Below are positions 7,282 to 14,074 of a DNA stretch of 17,439 nt, in pieces. Each line of letters opens with the position of its first letter. Within the stretch, counting starts at the first letter, position 1. Origin of the DNA: JAYWAM01 sp043782425 (GTDB lineage: Bacteria; Pseudomonadota; Gammaproteobacteria; Burkholderiales; Usitatibacteraceae); the NCBI GenBank assembly GCA_043782425.1, contig JAYWAM010000097.1, positions 1 through 17,439 on the forward strand, written 5' to 3'. The notes beneath the pieces are model-generated. The model was not told where the DNA came from. It made no database searches and saw nothing but the letters and a program-made list of their open reading frames with translations. The translations under genes were made by a program, and so were the position numbers.

Positions 7282-8237
7282 TTTATTCACGCATCATCGG
7301 CACCGGCAGTTATCTTCCTGACAAAGTGCTCACCAATAGCGATCTGGAAAAGTTTGTCGACACCAGCGATGAATGGATTGTAGAGCGCACCGGCATTCAG
7401 CAGCGCCACATCGCCGCGGATCAGCAAATGACCAGTGATCTGGCGCTCAAGGCGGGCGAGCAGGCCATCGCCGCAGCGGGCATAGACAAACACGAGATCG
7501 ATCTCATCATTGTCGCAACCAGCACGCCGGATATGATTTTTCCGGGCACGGCTTGCATTGTGCAGGACAAGCTCGGCATCAAAAACGGCGCTGCGTTCGA
7601 TGTGCAGGCGGTGTGCGCCGGTTTTGTCTATGCGCTGGCAACCGCAGACAAATTCATCCGTAGCGGCGCCAACAAATGCGCGCTGGTGATCGGCGCGGAA
7701 ATATTTTCGCGCATTCTCAATTGGCAGGATCGTTCTACCTGTGTGTTGTTTGGCGACGGCGCAGGCGCGGTGGTGCTCAAGGCATCCTCAAGCCCTGGGA
7801 TACTTTCCAGTCATTTACATGCCGATGGCCGTCACCGTGGAATTCTTGAAACACCGGGCCAGGTCGCCAACGGCAAGGTGAGCGGCACGCCCTATCTTTA
7901 CATGGAGGGCAGCGCGGTGTTTAAACTTGCAGTCAGGGTGCTTGAGGATGTCGCGCGCGAGGCCTTGCAGGAAAATAATTTGTCGATTGCCGATGTGGAC
8001 TGGCTGATTGCCCATCAGGCCAACATCCGCATCATCACCCACACCGCGCGCAAGCTGGGCATCGCCGACGACAAGGTTGTGGTGACGGTGGACCGGCATG
8101 CCAATACCTCAGCGGCTTCCATTCCCCTGGCCCTGGATGTTGCGCTGCGCGATGGCCGTATCCAGCCCGGCAACGTGGTGTTGCTGGAAGGCGTCGGCGG
8201 CGGATTCACCTGGGGCGCGGTGTTGCTCAAATGGTAG
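7278..8237 (+). CDS. fabH: 3-oxoacyl-ACP synthase III (FabH)
   Basis: This 319-residue beta-ketoacyl-ACP synthase III condenses acetyl-CoA (or a related acyl-CoA) with malonyl-ACP to start fatty-acid elongation. The catalytic triad is in place: Cys113 in AVCAGF, His244 in LIAHQAN and Asn274 in DRHANTSAASIP. The N-terminal IIGTGSYLPDKVLTN, DEWIVERTGI and the C-terminal LLEGVGGGFTWGA are family hallmarks. Length matches E. coli FabH (317). The start overlaps the plsX stop by four bases, and the 3' end overlaps the fabD start by seven bases. Both overlaps indicate strict translational coupling within the operon. Confidence 0.97.
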   Translation: MIYSRIIGTGSYLPDKVLTNSDLEKFVDTSDEWIVERTGIQQRHIAADQQMTSDLALKAGEQAIAAAGIDKHEIDLIIVATSTPDMIFPGTACIVQDKLGIKNGAAFDVQAVCAGFVYALATADKFIRSGANKCALVIGAEIFSRILNWQDRSTCVLFGDGAGAVVLKASSSPGILSSHLHADGRHRGILETPGQVANGKVSGTPYLYMEGSAVFKLAVRVLEDVAREALQENNLSIADVDWLIAHQANIRIITHTARKLGIADDKVVVTVDRHANTSAASIPLALDVALRDGRIQPGNVVLLEGVGGGFTWGAVLLKW

Positions 8238-9163
8238 AAAAAAATACTCTCGCGTTAGTGTTTCCCGGCCAAGGATCCCAGTCCATCGGCATGATGGCGG
8301 GCTTTGCCGATATGGCGGTGGTAAAAAATACTTTCGTCGAAGCATCAGATATTCTCAAGCTGGATCTTTGGAAAATGGTTTCCGAGGGGCCGCAAGAGGC
8401 GCTGGCACAGACAGTCAATACCCAGCCGGTGATGCTCACTGCCGGTGTGGCTACTTTTCGCGCCTGGAAGGCGGCGGGCGGCGCCGATGCCGCTGTGTAT
8501 GCGGGCCATAGCCTGGGCGAGTACACGGCGCTGGTCGCTACCGGGGCTTTAACCTTTGCCGCCGCCTTGCCGTTGGTGCGTTTTCGCGCTGAAGCCATGC
8601 AGGCCGCGGTACCCGAAGGGGTCGGCGGCATTGCTGCGATTCTGGGTCTTGATGAAGCCGCGATACTGGAGGTGTGCAGTGCAGCGGCGCAAAATGAAGT
8701 GTGCCAGGCGGTAAACCTGAATTCTCCCGGCCAGACAGTGATCGCCGGTCACCGCGCTGCGGTAGAGCGCGGCATGGCGCTTGCCAAGCAAAGGGGCGCC
8801 AAGCGCGCCATCATGCTGCCCATGAGCGTGCCCTCGCATTGCGCTTTAATGCGCCCGGCGGCGGAGCGTCTGGCACAGTATCTGCAATCAGTTGCGCTAG
8901 TGACGCCCACCGCTCCGGTGCTGCAAAATGCCGAAGTCACCAGTTTCGATTCGCCCGGCGCCATCAAGCAGGCGCTGGTCGAACAACTATATCGCCCGGT
9001 ACGCTGGATCGAAACGATTCAAGCCATTGCCGCACGCGGCATGAAAAATGTGTTTGAATGCGCACCTGGCAAGGTGCTGACCGGGCTGAACAAGCGTATC
9101 GATCCCTCGCTTAACTGCATCGCCTTAAGCGATACAAGCGCGCTTCACAGCACGCTGCAATGA
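8231..9163 (+). CDS. fabD: Malonyl-CoA:ACP transacylase (FabD)
   Basis: This 310-residue enzyme transfers malonyl from CoA to ACP, supplying the extender for FabH, FabF and other condensing enzymes. The N-terminal LVFPGQGSQ (Gln14) forms the oxyanion-hole region. The nucleophile elbow GHSLGEY contains Ser94. Arg118 binds the malonyl carboxylate, His204 in SVPSHCALM completes the dyad, and Gln253 lies where E. coli has Gln250. Length and residue spacing match E. coli FabD. The gene starts inside the last codons of fabH (7-base overlap), with no separate ribosome-binding site required. Confidence 0.97.
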   Translation: MVEKNTLALVFPGQGSQSIGMMAGFADMAVVKNTFVEASDILKLDLWKMVSEGPQEALAQTVNTQPVMLTAGVATFRAWKAAGGADAAVYAGHSLGEYTALVATGALTFAAALPLVRFRAEAMQAAVPEGVGGIAAILGLDEAAILEVCSAAAQNEVCQAVNLNSPGQTVIAGHRAAVERGMALAKQRGAKRAIMLPMSVPSHCALMRPAAERLAQYLQSVALVTPTAPVLQNAEVTSFDSPGAIKQALVEQLYRPVRWIETIQAIAARGMKNVFECAPGKVLTGLNKRIDPSLNCIALSDTSALHSTLQ

Positions 9164-9179
9164 AAAGGAAATACGCAAC

Positions 9180-9923
9180 ATGTCCAAATTGACAGGTGAA
9201 ATTGCTCTCATCACCGGCGCCACACGAGGCATAGGTCAGGCGATCCTGTTGGCGCTGGGCAAAGCGGGTGCGATGGTGGTCGGTAGCGCCACCAGTGCAG
9301 CAGGGGCAGCCGCTATTGAGCAGGCTATCGCCGCAGCCGGGCTGCAAGGTTTCGGGCTGGTGCTCGACGTACGCGACAACGCAGGCATTGAACGTGTCAT
9401 CGGTGATATTCAGGCACGTCTTGGGCCAATAACCATACTGGTCAACAATGCCGGGATAACCCGCGACAACCTGCTGGCAAGAATGAAAGACGAAGAGTGG
9501 CAGGAGATCATGGATACCAACCTGACATCAGTATTCAAGCTGTCGCGCGGGGTGTTGCGCGGCATGATTAAAGCGCGCAAAGGCCGCATAATCAATATCG
9601 CCTCGGTGGTGGGCTTCATGGGCAATGCAGGCCAGACCAATTACGTGGCGGCCAAGGCGGGGATGGTGGGATTCAGCAAAGCCTTGGCGCGCGAAGTCGG
9701 CAGCCGCAATATCACTGTTAACTGCGTGGCGCCGGGATTTATCGAGACTGATATGACCAAAGACTTGCCTGCGGAGCAGGTTAAGAAAATGCTGGAAAAT
9801 GTCCCGCTCGGCAGATTGGGGCAAGCCAACGAGGTTGCCGAAGCCGTTTTGTTCCTTGCCTCTGCGCAAGCCGCTTATATCACAGGAAATACCATTCATG
9901 TGAATGGCGGAATGTATATGTAG
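9180..9923 (+). CDS. fabG: 3-oxoacyl-ACP reductase (FabG)
   Basis: This 247-residue NADPH-dependent short-chain dehydrogenase reduces 3-oxoacyl-ACP to 3-hydroxyacyl-ACP. It has the cofactor-binding TGATRGIGQAI near residues 13-22, NNAGITRDNLLARM (89-102), and the catalytic tetrad Asn114, Ser142, Tyr155 and Lys159 (YVAAK). The C-terminal YITGNTIHVNGGMYM is typical of FabG. A ribosome-binding site AAAAGGAAA lies about 10 bases upstream of ATG 9180. It is the third fatty-acid enzyme in the run, 16 bases after fabD. Confidence 0.97.
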   Translation: MSKLTGEIALITGATRGIGQAILLALGKAGAMVVGSATSAAGAAAIEQAIAAAGLQGFGLVLDVRDNAGIERVIGDIQARLGPITILVNNAGITRDNLLARMKDEEWQEIMDTNLTSVFKLSRGVLRGMIKARKGRIINIASVVGFMGNAGQTNYVAAKAGMVGFSKALAREVGSRNITVNCVAPGFIETDMTKDLPAEQVKKMLENVPLGRLGQANEVAEAVLFLASAQAAYITGNTIHVNGGMYM

Positions 9924-9944
9924 TTAGGTTTTATGCGCCTGATT

Positions 9945-9953
9945 TGGTAAAAT
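9945..9953 (+). promoter_or_regulatory. Candidate extended -10 promoter for acpP
   Basis: TGGTAAAAT combines a TGn extended -10 element (9945-9947) with TAAAAT (9948-9953, five of six matches to TATAAT). It lies in the 74-base gap between fabG and acpP. No good -35 box is seen 16-18 bases upstream (best is TTAGGT-like at 9924-9929), as is common for extended -10 promoters. A private promoter would fit the need for much more ACP than fatty-acid enzymes. The leader would be about 38 bases. Confidence 0.45.
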
Positions 9954-9997
9954 GGTCGGGTTTTATTTTCTATTGAAGCAACAGGAGGAAGTACAAG

Positions 9998-10237
9998 ATG
10001 GATAACATTGAAGCGCGCGTCAAAAAAATCGTGGCCGAACAACTCGGCGTCGCCGAGGCCGACATTAAGAATAACTCCTCCTTTGTTGAAGATCTGGGCG
10101 CAGACTCTCTCGACAACGTTGAACTCGTCATGGCGCTTGAAGAAGAATTCGAGTGCGAGATTCCCGACGAAGAGGCGGAAAAAATTACCAACGTGCAGCA
10201 GGCCATTGACTACGTTTCTGGTCACCTTCCTAAATAA
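9998..10237 (+). CDS. acpP: Acyl carrier protein (AcpP)
   Basis: This 79-residue acidic four-helix ACP carries the growing acyl chain on a 4'-phosphopantetheine arm. The attachment residue is Ser37 in EDLGADSLDNVELVMALEEEF, matching the primary fatty-acid ACP family almost exactly. It has a perfect ribosome-binding site AGGAGG (9983-9988), nine bases before the ATG and by far the strongest in the window, consistent with very high expression. It lies between fabG and fabF, as in E. coli and most proteobacteria. It differs clearly from the second ACP at 13752, which is divergent and probably pathway-specific. Confidence 0.97.
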   Translation: MDNIEARVKKIVAEQLGVAEADIKNNSSFVEDLGADSLDNVELVMALEEEFECEIPDEEAEKITNVQQAIDYVSGHLPK

Positions 10238-10285
10238 ATCTCATCCTGAACTCAGGCGAAGACTTTCGCCCGTGTTCCCTTTGCC

Positions 10286-11527
10286 ATGTCCAAACGTCGT
10301 GTAGTCGTCACCGGTCTCGGCATCGTTTCCCCGGTCGGGACGGGTGTCGCCAAGGCCTGGGATAACATACTCAATGGCCGCGGCGGCATCGGCGCCATCA
10401 CCAAATTTGATGCGGCGATTTTGCCGACACGTTTTGCCGGCGAAGTAAAAGATTTCAATCCTGCCGAATGGATGTCACCCAAGGAAGTGCGCCGCATGGA
10501 TAGCTTCATCCATTACGGCATAGCTTCGGCCAAACAGGCAATGGATGATGCCGGACTGGTGGTGAATGAATCCAATGCCGAGCGCATCGGCGTCAACATG
10601 GGTTCGGGCATCGGCGGCCTGCCGATGATAGAAGACAATATCAGGGAGATGATCGCCAAGGGGCCGCGTCGCCTTTCTCCATTTTTCGTTCCTGGCTCCA
10701 TCATAAATATGGTTGCGGGCATGATTTCCATCCTCTATGGCCTCAAAGGCCCGAATCTATCCATGGTCTCCGCTTGCACCACTGCCACGCATTGCATTGG
10801 TGATGCGGGCAGGTTGATTGAGTATGGCGATGCAGATGTGATGATTGCCGGCGGTGCGGAAGCGTGCATCAATATGTCCGGAATTGGCGGGTTCGCGGCA
10901 TGTAAAGCGCTTTCGGAACGCAATGACGATCCGGCAACGGCTAGTCGGCCGTGGGACAAGGATCGTGATGGTTTTGTGTTGGGCGAGGGCGGCGGCGCAC
11001 TGGTGCTGGAAGAGCTTGAGCATGCCAAAGCGCGTGGCGCGCGCATCTATGCGGAGCTTGCGGGTTTCGGCATGAGCGCCGATGCCTACCATATGACCGC
11101 GCCGCTGGAAGATGGCGATGGCGCCAGACGCTGCATGCTCAATGCCATGAAAAACGGTTCTATCAATGCCGCAGATGTTCAATATATCAACGCGCACGGC
11201 ACTTCAACACCCTTGGGTGATGTGGCCGAAACTATTGCCGTAAAACGCACCTTCGGCGAGCATGCCTACAAACTGGTGATGAATTCCACCAAGTCCATGA
11301 CCGGTCATCTGCTGGGTGCAGCCGGCGCTGTCGAAGCGGTTTTTACCACGCTGGCGATCCATCATCAGATTTCGCCCCCCACCATCAACATTTTCAATCA
11401 GGATGCGGCGTGTGATCTTGATTACGCCGCCAACAACGCGCGCAAAATGAAAATTGACGTGGCGCTTTCCAACTCTTTCGGATTTGGCGGCACCAATGGC
11501 GCCATCGCATTTCGGCGTTTTTCCTGA
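10286..11527 (+). CDS. fabF: 3-oxoacyl-ACP synthase II (FabF)
   Basis: This 413-residue beta-ketoacyl-ACP synthase II elongates acyl-ACP with malonyl-ACP and governs longer-chain and unsaturated acid synthesis. The active site is complete: Cys164 in VSACTTATH, His304 in NAHGTSTPLGD, Lys336 and His341 in TKSMTGHLLGAAGAVEA. The C-terminal SNSFGFGGTNGAIAFR is typical. Length equals E. coli FabF (413). It follows acpP by 48 bases and is the last gene of the fatty-acid block. The pabC and mltG genes that often follow fabF are absent. Instead an inverted repeat starts one base after the stop codon. Confidence 0.97.
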   Translation: MSKRRVVVTGLGIVSPVGTGVAKAWDNILNGRGGIGAITKFDAAILPTRFAGEVKDFNPAEWMSPKEVRRMDSFIHYGIASAKQAMDDAGLVVNESNAERIGVNMGSGIGGLPMIEDNIREMIAKGPRRLSPFFVPGSIINMVAGMISILYGLKGPNLSMVSACTTATHCIGDAGRLIEYGDADVMIAGGAEACINMSGIGGFAACKALSERNDDPATASRPWDKDRDGFVLGEGGGALVLEELEHAKARGARIYAELAGFGMSADAYHMTAPLEDGDGARRCMLNAMKNGSINAADVQYINAHGTSTPLGDVAETIAVKRTFGEHAYKLVMNSTKSMTGHLLGAAGAVEAVFTTLAIHHQISPPTINIFNQDAACDLDYAANNARKMKIDVALSNSFGFGGTNGAIAFRRFS

Positions 11528-11528
11528 T

Positions 11529-11604
11529 GTAGGGTGGGCACGTGTGCCCACGCTGGAATATGATTGATGTTAGCCGCGTGGGCACAAAAACGTGCCCACC
11601 CTAC
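11529..11604. repeat. Inverted repeat with nested palindromes (MITE/REP-like)
   Basis: Arms 11529-11553 and 11576-11604 are near-perfect reverse complements. The outer 14 bases (GTAGGGTGGGCACG) match exactly, and the inner TGTGCCCACGC also matches. The right arm has four extra bases between the two blocks. Each arm is itself nearly palindromic (GTGGGCAC...GTGCCCAC), so a cruciform or clover-leaf fold is possible. The GTAGGGTGGGCAC sequence is of the dispersed non-coding repeat type. It begins one base after the fabF stop and may also act as a transcription terminator. A partial further copy, TGTGCCCACG, lies at 11638-11647. Confidence 0.8.
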
Positions 11605-11678
11605 ACGGCTGGGTTTGAGGGGGTTGATTTTCCTACATGTGCCCACGTTTGCAAGATATATCAAAACTGGAATAGACT

Positions 11679-12008
11679 ATGAAACCGTTGAAGTGGCTCG
11701 GTTCAAGTCAAGCGGATGTAAAGGCGTTTGGCGACGATGCCCGTAAAGAAGCGGGTTTTCAGTTAGACAAGGTACAAAAAGGAATGGAGCCATCGGATTG
11801 GAAACCCATGAGTACGGTGGCAGTAGGAGTAAAGGAAATACGCATTCACACAGATACGGAAAATTGAGTGCTATATATCGCAAAATTTGCTGATGCAGTG
11901 TACGTGCTCCATGCCTTTACGAAGAAAACGCAAAAGACCGACCAGCGCGATATCGATATTGCCCAGCGTCGCCTTGCCAAATTGGTACAGGAAAGGAAAT
12001 CAGGATGA
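11679..12008 (+). pseudogene. HigB/RelE-like toxin (Gp49 family) with an in-frame TGA
   Basis: The frame starting at 11679 encodes 62 residues typical of the start of phage Gp49-like HigB toxins (DDARKEAGFQLDKVQKGM, DWKPM, VKEIRIH). It stops at TGA 11865-11867. The same frame then continues without a stop, encoding VLYIAKFADAVYVLHAFTKK and on to TGA 12006-12008, exactly the expected second half. Restored, the protein would be 109 residues, a normal length for the family. At the interrupted position relatives usually have Arg, so a CGA-to-TGA change is the simplest explanation. A GTG directly follows the TGA, so reinitiation producing a C-terminal fragment cannot be excluded. The 3' end overlaps the antitoxin ATG by four bases. 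RelE-fold toxins cleave mRNA on the ribosome; this copy is probably inactive. Confidence 0.85.
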
Positions 12009-12301
12009 GTAAGGGAATCAAAAAAATCATCGGTAGCGACAATATCTTTCGCGACTTAGGGTTTGGCGAAGCCGAAGCGGAGAATCTCAAATTGCGTTCC
12101 GAGTTGATGATGCGCGTGGAAAAATTCGTCAAGCAATCGGGGATGACACAAGCAGAAGCCGCCCAAGTTATTGGCATTACCCAGCCCCGTCTTAACCAAT
12201 TGCTGAAGGGAAAGATTCAGTTGTTTAGTTTGGACGCGTTGGTGAACATGTTGGCGCAGGCGGGGATGCGAGTTCGCATGACGGTGAAGAAGGCCGCGTA
12301 G
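12005..12301 (+). CDS. HigA-like XRE-family antitoxin
   Basis: This 98-residue helix-turn-helix protein has its XRE fold at about residues 35-85 (LMMRVEKFVKQSGMTQAEAAQVIGITQPRLNQLLKGK). This is the form usually paired with Gp49-like toxins encoded just upstream. It should bind the toxin and repress the shared promoter. The gene is intact, although its toxin partner carries a stop codon. The ATG overlaps the toxin stop (ATGA), so translation may depend on ribosomes terminating there. With the toxin interrupted about 140 bases earlier, expression could be reduced unless ribosomes reinitiate at GTG 11868 or at the antitoxin ATG. Confidence 0.88.
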   Translation: MSKGIKKIIGSDNIFRDLGFGEAEAENLKLRSELMMRVEKFVKQSGMTQAEAAQVIGITQPRLNQLLKGKIQLFSLDALVNMLAQAGMRVRMTVKKAA

Positions 12302-12393
12302 CATCAATGGCACATCAATAGGGTCAGACTCTCATGTCACTCGGTTAAGCGGTTTCCGAAATAAAAACAGGCTGTTATACCCCAAGGAGTCAC

Positions 12394-12413
12394 ACTTTTA
12401 AAATAGTAAAAGT
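12394..12413. repeat. Small AT-rich palindrome
   Basis: ACTTTTA (12394-12400) and TAAAAGT (12407-12413) form a perfect 7-base inverted repeat with a 6-base spacer. It lies about 90 bases downstream of the antitoxin gene. It has no GC-rich stem or following T-run, so I do not call it a terminator. It may be an operator-like site or simply repeat-associated sequence. Confidence 0.35.
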
Positions 12414-12414
12414 T

Positions 12415-12498
12415 CGTCATCTCAGCGCAGGCTGGGATCCAGTCCTCCCAATAGTCAGATATACGATGGACTGGGTCCCAGCCTGCGCTGGGACGACG
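12415..12498. repeat. Long inverted repeat of the dispersed 'CGTCATTCC' type
   Basis: Two 30-base arms (12415-12444 and 12469-12498) are reverse complements with three mismatches. They are separated by a 24-base loop. The core is CAGCGCAGGCTGGGA with its partner TCCCAGCCTGCGCTG. This is the general pattern of widely scattered proteobacterial repeats, which give 'WIPACAEMT'-like peptides when mistranslated as genes. The right arm is followed by CTTTTTG, so the hairpin could terminate transcripts on the plus strand. Confidence 0.8.
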
Positions 12499-12523
12499 CT
12501 TTTTGTTTAACGAGCGAGCGCAG

Positions 12524-12550
12524 GATGGGTTGAGCGCAGCGATACCCATC
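12524..12550. repeat. Short palindromic repeat, GATGGGT...ACCCATC
   Basis: A 7-base perfect inverted repeat (12524-12530 and 12544-12550) encloses TGAGCGCAGCGAT. The combination GGGTTGAGCGCAGCGA with a complementary ACCC half is characteristic of another REP-like repeat class in proteobacteria, from general recollection. It is a different sequence class from the 12415-12498 repeat immediately upstream and ends five bases before the cyclase stop codon at 12556. Confidence 0.5.
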
Positions 12551-12555
12551 TACGG

Positions 12556-13575
12556 TTAAAATAATTCGACATTGCTTTCATCTTTAGCCGCTGTCAATTT
12601 CCCTTCGGCAAGCAAATTCTCAAAGAAGCAGACGCGATTGCGGCCATTTTTCTTGGCGTAATACAACGCTTTATCCGCGCGATCGATCAGGGAAATGGGA
12701 ATATCCTCGCCACTGATGACCGTCGCGCCAACGCTGGCGGTCAAGGTTCCGACCTGCGGAAAGGGAAATTCCTCGACTGTCTGCCGGAAGCGCTCCAGCA
12801 CCACGAGCGCACGCGTCAGATTAACGTCTTTAAGGACGACTACAAACTCTTCGCCGCCGATGCGAAACAGCAAGTCTCCACCGCGAAAAGCTTCGATCAT
12901 GGTGCGCGCAAACAGCAGCAGCACCTCGTCGCCATACAAATGGCCGAATTGGTCGTTAACGTTTTTGAAGTGATCGATATCGAGTATTGCCAGGCAGTAT
13001 CCCCCATGATTATCGCTGCTGCGCTCATGCAATGAGCGCAGCGAGGCGATGATTTGCACCAGCTTGTCGTCAAAAGTCTTTCTGTTCAGCAGCCCGGTCA
13101 ACTGGTCGTGTTGGCTATAGGCGAGCAGCGAGACATAATTCTTGTAAAAACCCAGCAGAATGGCAACCAGTTCCTGATCCTTGGGGTTATGCGTTTCACA
13201 TTCAAGGATCAGAAAGCCGACAATCGTCTTGTCGGTCCTTAACGCGTGCACGATGCGAACCCCCAGACCTTGCGCACGCGGGGCAACGGTTGTTTGTCCG
13301 GTCTGCAGGCATGCGGCAAGAGCCGCGTCGCCTTCGATCAGGGCTGCCTCAAAGGTTTCGCCTTCCATTGTTTGCTCGTCACGCCGCGAAACATAGACGA
13401 CAATTTTTTGGCTAGGCGCTTCGGGGTTCGCATGAATTTTGCATAGCTTGATAGTTTTTGCGCTAACGAGTTCGTACAGGGTAGCTAGCAACGACAACTC
13501 GAAAGCCCGGACATCGGGTTTTTCCGTCAACTTGACTACCGATTGCAGTAGTTGCTTATTATCCAGTTGCGTCAC
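12556..13575 (-). CDS. Diguanylate cyclase with N-terminal GAF-like domain
   Basis: This 339-residue protein has no membrane segments, so it is probably cytoplasmic. Residues 1 to about 150 look like a GAF-type sensor (FELSLLATLYELV, IVHALRTDKTIVGFLILE). The GGDEF domain (about 153-320) has HDQLTGLLNRKTF, LDIDHFKNVND, and an active-site GGEEF at 240-244. A product-inhibition I-site RGGD (231-234) sits at the proper five-residue spacing. It should synthesise c-di-GMP from two GTP. The start is GTG at 13575-13573, because an in-frame stop lies just upstream. The gene is divergent from the polyene-type operon starting at 13752, with 176 bases between them. It is quite different from the GGDEF-EAL protein at 1888. 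Confidence 0.92.
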   Translation of the reverse strand: MTQLDNKQLLQSVVKLTEKPDVRAFELSLLATLYELVSAKTIKLCKIHANPEAPSQKIVVYVSRRDEQTMEGETFEAALIEGDAALAACLQTGQTTVAPRAQGLGVRIVHALRTDKTIVGFLILECETHNPKDQELVAILLGFYKNYVSLLAYSQHDQLTGLLNRKTFDDKLVQIIASLRSLHERSSDNHGGYCLAILDIDHFKNVNDQFGHLYGDEVLLLFARTMIEAFRGGDLLFRIGGEEFVVVLKDVNLTRALVVLERFRQTVEEFPFPQVGTLTASVGATVISGEDIPISLIDRADKALYYAKKNGRNRVCFFENLLAEGKLTAAKDESNVELF

Positions 13576-13701
13576 TACGATTCCCGTTATTCAGATGACT
13601 GTTTACGCCAGTTGTTCTGCCTGTGAGCGCTACGCCAGAATGGTTCCATGCAAGGTGAGTGGCAATTGTACCGTCTTTGCAGGGAGCATTGAGATTTCCT
13701 G

Positions 13702-13710
13702 TGATAAAAT
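13702..13710 (+). promoter_or_regulatory. Candidate extended -10 promoter for the polyene-type operon
   Basis: TGATAAAAT contains a TGn extension (13702-13704) and TAAAAT (13705-13710). It lies 42 bases upstream of the ACP ATG at 13752, in the 176-base divergent gap. There is no good -35 box at normal spacing. The same TGnTAAAAT form occurs upstream of acpP (9945-9953), so both ACP genes may use the same promoter class. No clear promoter for the divergent cyclase was found in the same gap. Confidence 0.45.
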
Positions 13711-13751
13711 CGCCCACCCGCGCATGCAGACGAAAGCAAGAAAAGTTGCCC

Positions 13752-14021
13752 ATGAATAGTGCATCAAAAAATGAGCTGGAGTTGGCTCATCTGATTGTCG
13801 AATCCCTACACCTTGAAGATGTCACACCCGAGCAGATTGTGCCGGATGCGCCGCTGTTCGGCGAAGGCTTGGGTCTCGATTCTCTCGACATGCTGGAGCT
13901 TTCCATGGCGATAGAACAAAAGTATGCGTTGAAATTGCGTTCCGACGATCCGCACAATGAGAAAACTTTCGCCTCCCTGCGCAGTTTGTCCGAGTATATT
14001 CAACTGCATCGTGCCGGCTGA
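13752..14021 (+). CDS. Pathway-specific acyl carrier protein (aryl-polyene type)
   Basis: This 89-residue phosphopantetheine-binding protein has Ser44 in GEGLGLDSLDMLELSMAIEQKY as the attachment site. It differs from AcpP in having a Leu-rich recognition helix and the extended C-terminal segment DPHNEKTFASLRSLSEYI. ACPs of this form typically open aryl-polyene or xanthomonadin clusters. The frame is open further upstream (to about 13659), but ATG 13752 gives the normal ACP N-terminus and lies downstream of the promoter candidate. Such clusters often have two adjacent ACP genes; only one is visible. It probably carries the growing polyene and serves the ligase encoded two genes downstream. Confidence 0.88.
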   Translation: MNSASKNELELAHLIVESLHLEDVTPEQIVPDAPLFGEGLGLDSLDMLELSMAIEQKYALKLRSDDPHNEKTFASLRSLSEYIQLHRAG

Positions 14022-14074
14022 TTGCCGACAGGCCAAGCTTGGGCGCGCGAATTATTCACCGCCTGAATGGCGCC

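Noticed and set aside
11865..11867. TGA in the toxin gene as a selenocysteine codon
   Set aside because: No selenoprotein is known in this family, Arg is the usual residue, and I see no convincing SECIS-like hairpin just downstream.
12337..12549. Minus-strand 70-residue open frame with a DYWEDWIPACAEMT-like peptide
   Set aside because: This peptide is what the dispersed inverted repeat gives when translated. The frame lies wholly over repeats and has no ribosome-binding site, so it is not a gene.
11528..12555. CRISPR array or prophage in the repeat-rich island
   Set aside because: The repeats are three different inverted types without regular spacing, and there are no phage structural, integrase or cas genes.
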